The position numbers and the translations under genes are program-made. The notes beneath the pieces are model-generated. The model saw nothing but the letters and a program-made list of their open reading frames with translations, ran no database searches and was not told the origin of the DNA. From the NCBI GenBank assembly GCA_026393985.1, contig JAPKZB010000096.1, positions 1-64,000 on the forward strand: a DNA stretch of 64,000 bases. Direction: 5' to 3'. Below, in pieces: positions 46,102-54,142 of this stretch (the first letter of the stretch is position 1; every line of letters begins with the position of its first letter). The DNA is from Acidobacteriota bacterium. GTDB taxonomy: Bacteria; Acidobacteriota; Terriglobia; Bryobacterales; Bryobacteraceae.

Positions 46102-46983
46102 GTGCGGGTTCTCGTCATCCGGCTGGGCGCCTTCGGCGACGTGCTGCACGCCATGCCCGCGGCCACGGCCCTGGCACGCGCCGGCATGGACGTCACTTGG
46201 GCCGTCGATCGCAAATGGGCGCCGCTCCTCACGGCCTGTCCCGTCCGCACCGTCGCCTTTGACCGCCGCGAGTTCGCCGACCTCTGGCGCGCCGTCAGCC
46301 AACTGCGCGCCGCCCGTTTCGCTGTCGCCTACGACCTGCAAGGCTTGCTTAAGTCGGCCCTCCTCGCCTGGCTCAGCGGCGCGCCGCGTCGCGTTGGCTT
46401 CGTTTCGTCATTCCTGCGCGAGCGCGCCGCCGGCTGCTTCTACTCCGAACGCGTCTTGCCCCGCGGCGCTCATGTCGTCGAGCACGAACTCTCGCTCGTC
46501 GGCCTCACGGGCCGCGAGTTCCCCCTGCCGCCCGGCGACCCAGTGGCCGACCTGCCCGCCGGGCCCTTCGTGCTGGCCAGCGACCGCGCCGGTTGGCGCG
46601 CCAAAGAGTGGCCGGCCGAAAACTACGACGCCCTGGCCCGCCGCCTGCCCGTGCCCCTCGTCCTGAATCAGCCCCACTGGAGCCTGCCCCACCTCATCTA
46701 CGCCACCCGGCGCGCCACCGCCGTGCTTGGTCTCGACAGCGGCCCCATGCACTTGGCCGCGGCGCTCGCCAAGCCCGGCGTGGCGCTGTTCGGCCCCACC
46801 TCGCCCGAACGCAACGGCCCCTTCGGCGGCACTCTCACCGTGCTCCGCGCCCCCGGCGCCGCAACCACTTACAAAAGAACGCAGGAGATCCCCGCCTCGA
46901 TGCGCGCCCTATCCGTGGACGCCGTCCTGGCCGCTTTAGAAGCATGCCTCGATACCTCTTCCCGAAACCCTACGCGGACCTAG
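46102..46983 (+). CDS. waaC: LPS heptosyltransferase I-like (GT9)
   Basis: 293 residues from GTG 46102, with AGGAGG four bases upstream. LVIRLGAFGDVLHAMPAATAL, YDLQGLLKSALLAWLSG and VLGLDSGPMHLAAAL are the GT9 motifs, and the second resembles WaaC more than WaaF. It would add the first heptose to the Kdo-lipid A core. The 3' end overlaps the next gene by 40 bases in another frame. Confidence 0.88.
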   Translation: MRVLVIRLGAFGDVLHAMPAATALARAGMDVTWAVDRKWAPLLTACPVRTVAFDRREFADLWRAVSQLRAARFAVAYDLQGLLKSALLAWLSGAPRRVGFVSSFLRERAAGCFYSERVLPRGAHVVEHELSLVGLTGREFPLPPGDPVADLPAGPFVLASDRAGWRAKEWPAENYDALARRLPVPLVLNQPHWSLPHLIYATRRATAVLGLDSGPMHLAAALAKPGVALFGPTSPERNGPFGGTLTVLRAPGAATTYKRTQEIPASMRALSVDAVLAALEACLDTSSRNPTRT

Positions 46984-47495
46984 TGGCGCGGATGCGTGTC
47001 CCCAGCGGGTTTCTGCTGGTGGCGGCCTTCGGCTGGTTCGCTATGCCCACCCCAGCTTCGCTGCTGGCCGGTATCCCCGTCTCGCTCGCCGGGCTCGCGT
47101 TGCGGGCCTGGGCGGCGGGGCACCTGGAGAAAAACCAGAAGCTGGTGGCCAGCGGACCTTACCGCTTCCATCGCAATCCACTCTACGCCGGGACGCTGAT
47201 CACGGCCCTGGGGCTGGCCGTGGCGGCCGGGCGCTGGGAGTTGGCGGCGCTGTTCGCCGGGGTCTTTCTGCTGGTCTATCTACCGGTGATGGAGCTCGAA
47301 GAGCAGCACCTGCGCGGCCTGTTTCCGGACTACGCCGCCTACGCCGACCGCGTCCCGCTGCTGTTGCCCCGGTTTCCGGGCCTGCCCCCGACGGCTTCCT
47401 TCCGGGGCTGGCTGTACCGGAAGAACCGCGAGTATCAGGCGCTGCTAGGCTTTCTGCTGGGTCTGGCGTTCTTGACCTGGAGGGCTATGGCTTGA
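46944..47495 (+). CDS. Isoprenylcysteine carboxyl methyltransferase-like membrane protein
   Basis: 183 residues from ATG 46944, inside the end of waaC. Several hydrophobic segments are present, and the core GPYRFHRNPLYAGTLITALG followed by ELEEQHLRGLFPDYAAYADRVP is the ICMT/PEMT SAM-binding signature (RxPxY...EE). Such enzymes methylate lipids or small molecules in the membrane. The link to LPS biosynthesis is by position only. The stop overlaps the convergent fusion gene by 11 bases. Confidence 0.85.
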   Translation: MPRYLFPKPYADLVARMRVPSGFLLVAAFGWFAMPTPASLLAGIPVSLAGLALRAWAAGHLEKNQKLVASGPYRFHRNPLYAGTLITALGLAVAAGRWELAALFAGVFLLVYLPVMELEEQHLRGLFPDYAAYADRVPLLLPRFPGLPPTASFRGWLYRKNREYQALLGFLLGLAFLTWRAMA

Positions 47496-48660
47496 TGAGG
47501 GTGACCTTGGTGTAGGCGAGTCGAAAGCCCTGTTTTTCATAGTTGCGCTGCGAGGCGCTCCCCGGCTCCGTATCGGCCGTGGCCAGGTTGCATCCGGAGC
47601 GGGCGGCGCGCGAGAGACGCTCGCGGATGAGCTTCGCTTGCAAACCAGCGCGGCGATACCGGCGGATGGTGCCATCGCACTGCAACAGCGCGAGGCCTTC
47701 GTGGCAGCACAGTTGGGCGCCAGCCAGCGCCTGGCCGTCGTGTTCGACCAGAAAGCTCTCGGTGTGCGGCAGGTGGTACAGCGTGCCGCAGAGTTCGAGC
47801 GCGGCCGGGGTGACAACGTCGAAGAAGGCTTCGGCCAGGGGTGCGGCCCAGGCGCCGGGGGCGGACGGCTGGGTGATGTCCGGGTCGGGGTCGGTGATGT
47901 CGGCGGCCGACAGCGGGCGGAACAGCGTGTTTTCAAACGCGCCGATTTCGTAGCCGCGGCGCGAGAGATAGGTGAAAATCGCCGCGTCGGCGAACGGGCT
48001 CAGCACGAAGGTCACCGGCGCCATCCGTTCCTCGTAGAACGCTTCCACCTCGTCAAGATCGGCTTCGAGCGTGGGCGCTATCATGCCGGCACCCTTGATC
48101 TGCGTAAGCGGCGAGGTCTCGTCGACAAACGCCGCCGTGCCGCTACCGCAGGGGATGGAGGCGGCTGCAGACGGTGGGTACAACCGGGAGTGGGTGGTGA
48201 CGCTCCACTGGGCCACCATCGCCGCGGCCTGTTCGAGCCGGAGCGCGAGCGGGAGATCCGCGTACATCAGCGCCTCGCCGGCCAGCGGATGGTTGCCGTC
48301 CAGGGTAACTTTCTCCGGGGCAATCGCGATTACGCGCACCATGAAGGCCTGGCCGCCGCCGGACAGCTGCAGTTCGAGGCCCTCTTCGAGTTCCATGTCC
48401 TCCGGGAAGCGGTCCCGTTCGACTTCAATGATCATCTCGGGATTGGCCGGGCCGTAGGCATCGTCGGGTTGAATTGTCGTGACCACGGATTGGCCGGGCG
48501 AAAGGCCGATTACCGCTGCGTCAAAACCGGGGATTACCTGGCCGGTGCCGAGCGTGAACTCCAGTGGGTCGCGGCCTTCGGACGAATCAAAAATGGTGCC
48601 GTCAGCGAGAGTGCCCTGATAATGCACCTTCACTTTATCGCCGGCTTGCGCTGTAATCAT
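47485..48660 (-). CDS. Fusion of a SlyD-like FKBP prolyl isomerase and a GNAT acetyltransferase
   Basis: 391 residues. Residues 1 to about 132 are a SlyD-type FKBP with inserted flap (VKVHYQGTLADGTIFDSSEG, PGFDAAVIGLSPGQ, DDAYGP, DGNHPLAGEAL). SlyD normally ends with one more strand (F-V-V-V type), which is missing. From MYADLPLALRLEQA onward the sequence is a two-lobed GNAT protein ending SASQRNYEKQGFRLAYTKVTL with its acetyl-CoA part near YRRAGLQAKLIRERL. The junction keeps a Met at the likely old GNAT start, so this looks like a deletion that joined two neighbouring genes in frame. Both halves may still fold. Confidence 0.8.
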   Translation of the reverse strand: MITAQAGDKVKVHYQGTLADGTIFDSSEGRDPLEFTLGTGQVIPGFDAAVIGLSPGQSVVTTIQPDDAYGPANPEMIIEVERDRFPEDMELEEGLELQLSGGGQAFMVRVIAIAPEKVTLDGNHPLAGEALMYADLPLALRLEQAAAMVAQWSVTTHSRLYPPSAAASIPCGSGTAAFVDETSPLTQIKGAGMIAPTLEADLDEVEAFYEERMAPVTFVLSPFADAAIFTYLSRRGYEIGAFENTLFRPLSAADITDPDPDITQPSAPGAWAAPLAEAFFDVVTPAALELCGTLYHLPHTESFLVEHDGQALAGAQLCCHEGLALLQCDGTIRRYRRAGLQAKLIRERLSRAARSGCNLATADTEPGSASQRNYEKQGFRLAYTKVTLIKP

Positions 48661-48691
48661 CGTTTGCAGTGTATCACTGCCGGCCGGCCGC

Positions 48692-48697
48692 TATACT
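48692..48697 (+). promoter_or_regulatory. Candidate -10 box upstream of the phosphofructokinase gene
   Basis: TATACT stands 35 bases before the ATG at 48733, leaving a leader of about 29 bases that carries the AAGGAG ribosome-binding site. A -35 hexamer at normal spacing is not convincing, as that stretch is GC-rich (CCGGCCGGCC). Moderate support only. Confidence 0.4.
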
Positions 48698-48732
48698 GAT
48701 AGGTACAAGGAAATCTAAGGAAAAGGAGCTTC

Positions 48733-49917
48733 ATGGGTATTCAGCGTATTGGCATTCTGACGGGCGGCGGCGACGTCCCCGGCCTGAATTCAGTGATCAA
48801 GGGGGTCACCTACCGTGCGACCGAACTCGGCATCGACGTGCTCGGCTTCCGGCGCGGCTGGGAGGGGCTTACGCATCTGAATCTGGATGACGAGGAGAGC
48901 AAGAAGCGGTATCTGATGCCGCTCGACCGCCTCAACACGGCCACCATTGACCGCTCCGGCGGCACCTATCTCCACTCGAGCCGCACCAACCCGGCCCGGA
49001 TGCGCAAGCTCCCCTCGTTCCTGAGCGCGGACAGCTTCACGCCCGAGACCGTCACCAAGAAGGGTGAGACCTTCACGGCCTACGACATCTCGAAGCACGT
49101 CATCGCCAACCTCGAAAAGCTGGGCGTCGATTGCCTCGTCGCCATCGGCGGCGACGACACCCTGAGCTACGCGCAGAAGCTGCACAAGCAGGGTTTCCGC
49201 GTCGTTGCCGTGCCGAAGACCATGGACAACGACGTCCGCGACACCGAGTACTGCATCGGCTTCTCGACGGCCATCTCCCGCGCGCATGACGCCATTCAGC
49301 GGCAGCGGACCACGGTCGGCTCGCACGAACGGCTCGGCGTATTCCGTATCTTCGGCCGCGACGCCGGCTACACGGCGCTCTATACCGCCTACGTCACCTC
49401 CATCCGCTGCGGCATCCCCGAACACGCCTTCGACCTCGATAAGATGCTCGAGCTGCTCGCCCGCGACAAGCGCAATAACCCGTCGAGCTACTGTCTCACG
49501 GTGCTCAGCGAAGGCGCCGCCTGGGAAGGCTATCAGGTGCAGGAGTACGGCGAACCGGACGACTACGGCCACCGCCGCAAGATGAACGTCGGCGAGCTGT
49601 TCGCCGAGCAGGCCAAGAAGCGGGCGGGCCTCGAAGCGATTGTGAGCGACCTCACGTACGACCTCCGCGGCGGCAGCCCGGACTTCGTCGACAAGATGGT
49701 GGCCACCACGTTCGGCAACATGGCCTTCGACGCGATTCTCGCCGGCCAGAGCGGCCTGATGGCGGCCATCAACCACGGCTGCTATGCGATGGTGGAGATC
49801 CCCGATCCCAAGCTCGGACCGCGGAAAGTGGACGTCGAGACGATGTACAACACCGACCGCTACCGACCCATCTACGCGAATAAACTCGGCATTCCCATCT
49901 TCCTCACTAAAGCCTGA
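48733..49917 (+). CDS. 6-phosphofructokinase, probably PPi-dependent
   Basis: 394 residues, AAGGAG five bases before the ATG. The N-terminal LTGGGDVPGLN and the catalytic KTMDND (about 162-167) fix the family. At the donor-specificity site it reads GGDDT (139-143), with Asp where ATP enzymes have Gly, and PKTMDND with Lys where E. coli PfkA has Gly. This pair is the known mark of pyrophosphate-dependent enzymes. It would interconvert fructose 6-phosphate and fructose 1,6-bisphosphate reversibly. The methyltransferase gene starts directly at its stop codon. Confidence 0.9.
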   Translation: MGIQRIGILTGGGDVPGLNSVIKGVTYRATELGIDVLGFRRGWEGLTHLNLDDEESKKRYLMPLDRLNTATIDRSGGTYLHSSRTNPARMRKLPSFLSADSFTPETVTKKGETFTAYDISKHVIANLEKLGVDCLVAIGGDDTLSYAQKLHKQGFRVVAVPKTMDNDVRDTEYCIGFSTAISRAHDAIQRQRTTVGSHERLGVFRIFGRDAGYTALYTAYVTSIRCGIPEHAFDLDKMLELLARDKRNNPSSYCLTVLSEGAAWEGYQVQEYGEPDDYGHRRKMNVGELFAEQAKKRAGLEAIVSDLTYDLRGGSPDFVDKMVATTFGNMAFDAILAGQSGLMAAINHGCYAMVEIPDPKLGPRKVDVETMYNTDRYRPIYANKLGIPIFLTKA

Positions 49918-50559
49918 ATGGGTCTGTTCGATCGGTTTGTGAAGAAGAGACCGGAGTTGACGGCGGATCTGCGCGAGCGGATCCGCCGTTCGTTTGAAGA
50001 GGCGGCTGCCGACGAGGAGCACTTCCCGTCGACGATCGACCCGCGCATTCTGCACGTCCGGGTGTTGCTTGAAACCTTCGGCGACCTGAATGGCAAGCGC
50101 GTGCTCGACGCCGGCTGCGGAAAGGGGCGCTTTGCGCGCGCGCTGCTGGCCGAGCATCCCGGCGCCAAGCTGTGCGGCATGGACCTCGCCGAAGCCATGC
50201 TGCGCCACTTGCGGCCGCCGCTGTGGCCCGTGGCGGGGTCGCTTACGGAGCTGCCGTTTTCGACGGCGGCGTTTGATGCCGCCTACGCTACCGAGTCGCT
50301 CGAACACGCTGTCGAAATCGAGCGCGCCGTGGCGGAACTGTGCCGCGTCGTCAAGCCGGGCGGGGCCATCGTCGTCATCGACAAAAATAAAGACCACTGG
50401 GGGCGGTTTGAAACGCCGGCCTGGGAGCGGTGGTTCGGCCAGCGCGAACTGGAGACGATGCTGCGCCGGCACTGCCGCGAGGTCACCAGCCGGCCCATCT
50501 CCTATTGGGAGGACGTCGACCCGGACGGCCTCTTTCTTGTGTGGATCGCCCGCAAGTAG
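49918..50559 (+). CDS. Class I SAM-dependent methyltransferase
   Basis: 213 residues. VLDAGCGKGRFARALL is the SAM motif I, CGMDLAEAML motif II, and FDAAYATESLEHAVEIERAVAELCRVVKPGG motif III with the post-motif. This is the Methyltransf_11/UbiE-like group, with no clue to substrate. The start codon directly follows the phosphofructokinase TGA without any gap, so translation is probably coupled. Nine bases separate it from the next gene. Confidence 0.88.
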   Translation: MGLFDRFVKKRPELTADLRERIRRSFEEAAADEEHFPSTIDPRILHVRVLLETFGDLNGKRVLDAGCGKGRFARALLAEHPGAKLCGMDLAEAMLRHLRPPLWPVAGSLTELPFSTAAFDAAYATESLEHAVEIERAVAELCRVVKPGGAIVVIDKNKDHWGRFETPAWERWFGQRELETMLRRHCREVTSRPISYWEDVDPDGLFLVWIARK

Positions 50560-50568
50560 AATAGGAGC

Positions 50569-52788
50569 GTGCGTTGGAGCCTGGTTCTCATTGCGTGGGC
50601 TGCGCTGGCGCAGCCGAAGGCGAAGCTCTGGTGGAGCTTCGCGCCGCTGCGTGCGGTGGAAGGGTCGATTGACGGCCACGTCCGGGCCGGCCTCGCCAGG
50701 AAGGGGCTGATCCCGAACCCGCGCGCCGATGCGCGCACGCTGCTGCGCCGGATCCACTACGATCTGACCGGCCTGCCGCCCACCGAAGCCGAGGCCACCG
50801 CCTTTCTGGCCGACCCGAATGTGCCGAAGCTGGTGGACCGGCTCCTCGCCTCGCCGCACTTCGGCGAGCGCTGGGGCCGGCACTGGCTCGACGTGGCCCG
50901 TTACGGCGAAGACGACTTCCACGGTACCGCCCCGCACCCTTACGCCAACGCCTGGCGCTATCGCGACTGGGTCGTGCAGGCCTTCAACCACGACATGCCC
51001 TATGACCTGTTCGTAAAGGCGCAGGTGGCCGGCGATCTGCTGCCCGAGCGCGAGAAGTATCTCGGCGGCCTGGGCCTGTTCGGCCTGGGGCCCTGGTACT
51101 ACGGCATCTCGCAGCCGCCGCAGGCGCGGGCCGATGAACGGCACGACCGCATCGATATGGTCACCCGCGGCTTTCTTGGCATCACCGCCGCCTGCGCCCG
51201 CTGCCACGACCACAAGTACGATCCGATCTCGCAGCGCGACTACTATGCGCTCGGCGGCGTCTTTGCGAGCACGGCCTACAAAGAGTACCCGCTCGCGCCA
51301 AAAGAGGAGGTCGAACGCTACGAGGGGCACCGAAAGAAGATCGTTAAACAAGAGAAGGCTATCAATGCCTTCCTCGACCAGCAGCGCGAGCAGCTCGCCG
51401 GCATCCTCGCCCACCGCATTGCCGACCTGATGACCGGCACCGGCGACCTCGACGCCGAACTGGCCAAACGTTGGCGCGAGTATCTCGCCAAGCCCGACGA
51501 GGACCAGCCCTTCCGGGCCGAATGGGACCAGCGCAAGGATCGAGCCGCCGCCGAAGCGTTTCAACAACTGGTGCTGGCCATCGCCGAAGAGAAGAAGACG
51601 CTCGATGCCGAAAACGCCAAGCTCGTGGCGCGCGCCGCTCCACCGCCCGCCAAGCGCCGCATCGTGATCCTGCCGGGCAACTACGATTCGGAAGCCGACT
51701 TCAACCCGGGCTCGGAGATCCCCACCGAGTCGCTCGAACGCGACCGCTACACCCTGTGGCGGAAGATGTTCAGCGGCGACGGGGCGCTGCTGCGGGTAAA
51801 GGACGTCGACCGGTTTTTGAGCGGCGAATGGAAGCGGCACCTCGATGCCCTGCGCGCCGAACTCGACCGGCTGAAGAAGGCGAGCCCGCCGGCCTATCCG
51901 TTCCTGCACGGCGTGGCCGAGCACGAAGAGCCGATTGACCTCGAACTGAACATCCGCGGCAACCCTGAGGCGCTGGGGCCGAAGATTCCGCGCCAGTTTC
52001 TGACGGCGCTGGGCGGCGAGCCGCTGGGGCAGGGAAGCGGGCGGCTGCAGTTGGCCGAAGCGATTGCGCGGCATCCGCTGGCGGCGCGCGTGATGGCCAA
52101 CCGCATCTGGGCGCACCTGTTCGGCCACGGCGTGGTGCGGACGCCGTCGAACTTCGGGCTGATGGGCGAGCGGCCGGGTAACCCGGAGCTGCTCGAGTAT
52201 CTGGCGGCGCGTTTCGTCGCGCTGCGCTGGTCGCCGAAGGCGCTGATCCGCGAGATTGTGCTGAGCGAGACCTATCAGGCCTCGAGCGCGCGGACGGCGG
52301 CGGCGCAGCAGGTGGACCCGGATAATCGCCTGTTCTGGCGCGCTGAGCGGCGGCGGCTGGACGCGGAGTCGATGCGCGATGCGCTGCTGGCCGTCTCCGG
52401 CGAACTTGATACGAATGTGGGCGGGGAGTCGGCGCCGCTCGATGACAAGCTGCGGCGGCGGACCGTTTACGCGCGCGTGGGCCGCTATCAGCAGAACGAG
52501 ACGCTGGCGCTGTTCGACTTTCCGAGTTCGAGCGTGAGCGCCGAACACCGGGCGGCCACCAACGTGCCGCTGCAGCGGCTCTTCTTCCTGAACAGCGACT
52601 TCATCAAGCAGCGCGCCGCGGCCTTCGCCGGGCGGGCCCCGAGCGTGGAGCGGGCCTATGCGCTGCTGTTTCAGCGGGCCCCTTCGGCGCGGGAGCGGGA
52701 GCGGGGCGAGCGGTTTCTGGCGCAGGCGTCGCCGGTGGAGTACGCCCAGGTGTTACTCAGTTCGAACGAGTTTCTCTATGTGGACTAG
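50569..52788 (+). CDS. DUF1549/DUF1553 secreted protein (PSD1 type without the N-terminal cytochrome)
   Basis: 739 residues from GTG 50569 with a short signal-like N-terminus (RWSLVLIAWAALAQP). DUF1549 (IHYDLTGLPPTEAEATAF, HFGERWGRHWLDVARYGEDDF, CARCHDHKYDPIS with a CxxCH) and DUF1553 (VMANRIWAHLFGHGVVRTPSNFG) are clear. A long central helical insert (about 245-450) separates them. Unlike the paralogue at 25397-27778 it lacks the PSCyt1 haem domain. Its 3' end overlaps the DUF1501 gene by 11 bases, so the pair is translated together. Codons change from C-ending to G-ending along the gene. Confidence 0.92.
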   Translation: MRWSLVLIAWAALAQPKAKLWWSFAPLRAVEGSIDGHVRAGLARKGLIPNPRADARTLLRRIHYDLTGLPPTEAEATAFLADPNVPKLVDRLLASPHFGERWGRHWLDVARYGEDDFHGTAPHPYANAWRYRDWVVQAFNHDMPYDLFVKAQVAGDLLPEREKYLGGLGLFGLGPWYYGISQPPQARADERHDRIDMVTRGFLGITAACARCHDHKYDPISQRDYYALGGVFASTAYKEYPLAPKEEVERYEGHRKKIVKQEKAINAFLDQQREQLAGILAHRIADLMTGTGDLDAELAKRWREYLAKPDEDQPFRAEWDQRKDRAAAEAFQQLVLAIAEEKKTLDAENAKLVARAAPPPAKRRIVILPGNYDSEADFNPGSEIPTESLERDRYTLWRKMFSGDGALLRVKDVDRFLSGEWKRHLDALRAELDRLKKASPPAYPFLHGVAEHEEPIDLELNIRGNPEALGPKIPRQFLTALGGEPLGQGSGRLQLAEAIARHPLAARVMANRIWAHLFGHGVVRTPSNFGLMGERPGNPELLEYLAARFVALRWSPKALIREIVLSETYQASSARTAAAQQVDPDNRLFWRAERRRLDAESMRDALLAVSGELDTNVGGESAPLDDKLRRRTVYARVGRYQQNETLALFDFPSSSVSAEHRAATNVPLQRLFFLNSDFIKQRAAAFAGRAPSVERAYALLFQRAPSARERERGERFLAQASPVEYAQVLLSSNEFLYVD

Positions 52789-54142
52789 ACGAGATCTATT
52801 GACCCGTACGGGATTGGGATTCGGCAGCGTGGCGCTGCGGGAGCTGCTGGCCGCCGACGCCTTCGCGCCGCGGGCGCCGCACTTTCCGGCCAAGGCCAAG
52901 CACATCATTTACCTGATTCTGAACGGCGGGATGTCGCAGGTGGATACGTTCGACCCCAAGCCGGCGCTCACGAAGTATCACGGCCAGCCGATGCCGGGCG
53001 GCAACCCGAAGACGGAGCGCGTGACGGGGTCGCTGCTGCGGTCGCCGTTTGCGTTTCGCAAGCAGGGGCAGAGCGGGATTGAAGTCAGCGAGATCTTTCC
53101 GCGCATCGGCACGCAGATTGATAAGTTCACGGTAATCCGGTCGATGTATAACGACGTGCCGAACCATGAGCCGTCGCTGTTTATGACCAACTGCGGGGCG
53201 ATTCAGCCGGGGCGGCCGTCGCTCGGCAGCTGGCTGACTTACGGGTTGGGGACGGAGAACCGGAACCTGCCGGGCTATGTGGTGATGTGTCCGGGGACGC
53301 CGGTGGTGGGCCCGCCTCTGTGGGAGAGCGCGTTTCTGCCGGCGGTTTATCAGGGAACGTTTATCGGCATCACCGAGACAGACCCGAAGAAGCTGATCAA
53401 GTATGTGGACCGCGGTCGGACGGAGCCTGCGGCGCAGCGGCGGCAACTGGATCTGCTGAAGGAGTTGAACGAGGAGCATCTGGCGGCGCGTGGCGGCGAC
53501 GGGCAACTGGAGGCGACCATTGAGTCGATGGAGATCGCCTACCGGATGCAGAGTGAGGGGCCGGCGGTGTTTGACTTGGCCGCGGAGACGCCGGCAACGC
53601 GGGAGCGCTACGGGGATTCGGCGTTTGGCCGGGGCTGTCTGATGGCGCGGCGGATGGTGGAAAAGGGGGTGCGGATGGTGCAGATCTACTTCGGCAACTC
53701 GCAGCCCTGGGATGCGCACGAAGATATTCAATCGCACGCCCGGCTGGCGCGGCAGGCTGATCCGGCGGTGGCGGCGCTGGTGGCGGATCTGGACGAGCGC
53801 GGGTTACTGAACGAGACGCTGGTGGTGGTGGGGACCGAGTTCGGGCGGACGCCGGCGGTGGAGACCTCCTCGACGACGAAGCTGCATAACGGGCGGGATC
53901 ATAACTCGCTGGGGTATTCCATTCTGCTGGCGGGCGGCGGGGTGAAGGGCGGTTACGTGCACGGGGCGACCGATGAGTTCGGCTATAAGGCGGTGGACAA
54001 GCCGGTGCATCCGCATGACCTGAATGCGACGCTGCTGCATCTGATGGGCTTGGACCATACCAAGCTGACTTACTTTTACAGCGGGCGGCACTTCCGGCTG
54101 ACGGATGTGCACGGGGAGTTAGTGCGGGATATCCTGGCCTAA
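52778..54142 (+). CDS. DUF1501 (sulfatase-like fold) Tat-exported protein, second copy
   Basis: 454 residues from ATG 52778 inside the end of the DUF1549/1553 gene. A Tat motif TRRDLLTRTGLGFGSVALREL opens it. The DUF1501 pattern follows: LNGGMSQVDTFDPKPAL, VVGTEFGRTPAVET, HNGRDHNSLGYSILLAGGG and LTDVHGELVRDIL. It is the partner of the preceding gene, as at 24-27.8 kb. G-ending codons dominate, in contrast to the C-ending genes of the left half. It converges on the FG-GAP protein gene, overlapping its last 24 bases. Confidence 0.9.
   Translation: MWTRRDLLTRTGLGFGSVALRELLAADAFAPRAPHFPAKAKHIIYLILNGGMSQVDTFDPKPALTKYHGQPMPGGNPKTERVTGSLLRSPFAFRKQGQSGIEVSEIFPRIGTQIDKFTVIRSMYNDVPNHEPSLFMTNCGAIQPGRPSLGSWLTYGLGTENRNLPGYVVMCPGTPVVGPPLWESAFLPAVYQGTFIGITETDPKKLIKYVDRGRTEPAAQRRQLDLLKELNEEHLAARGGDGQLEATIESMEIAYRMQSEGPAVFDLAAETPATRERYGDSAFGRGCLMARRMVEKGVRMVQIYFGNSQPWDAHEDIQSHARLARQADPAVAALVADLDERGLLNETLVVVGTEFGRTPAVETSSTTKLHNGRDHNSLGYSILLAGGGVKGGYVHGATDEFGYKAVDKPVHPHDLNATLLHLMGLDHTKLTYFYSGRHFRLTDVHGELVRDILA

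Noticed and set aside
48790-52548. A 1252-codon minus-strand frame across the phosphofructokinase, methyltransferase and DUF1549 genes
   Set aside because: It crosses three recognisable plus-strand genes, is Arg/Pro/His-rich and shows no family pattern.
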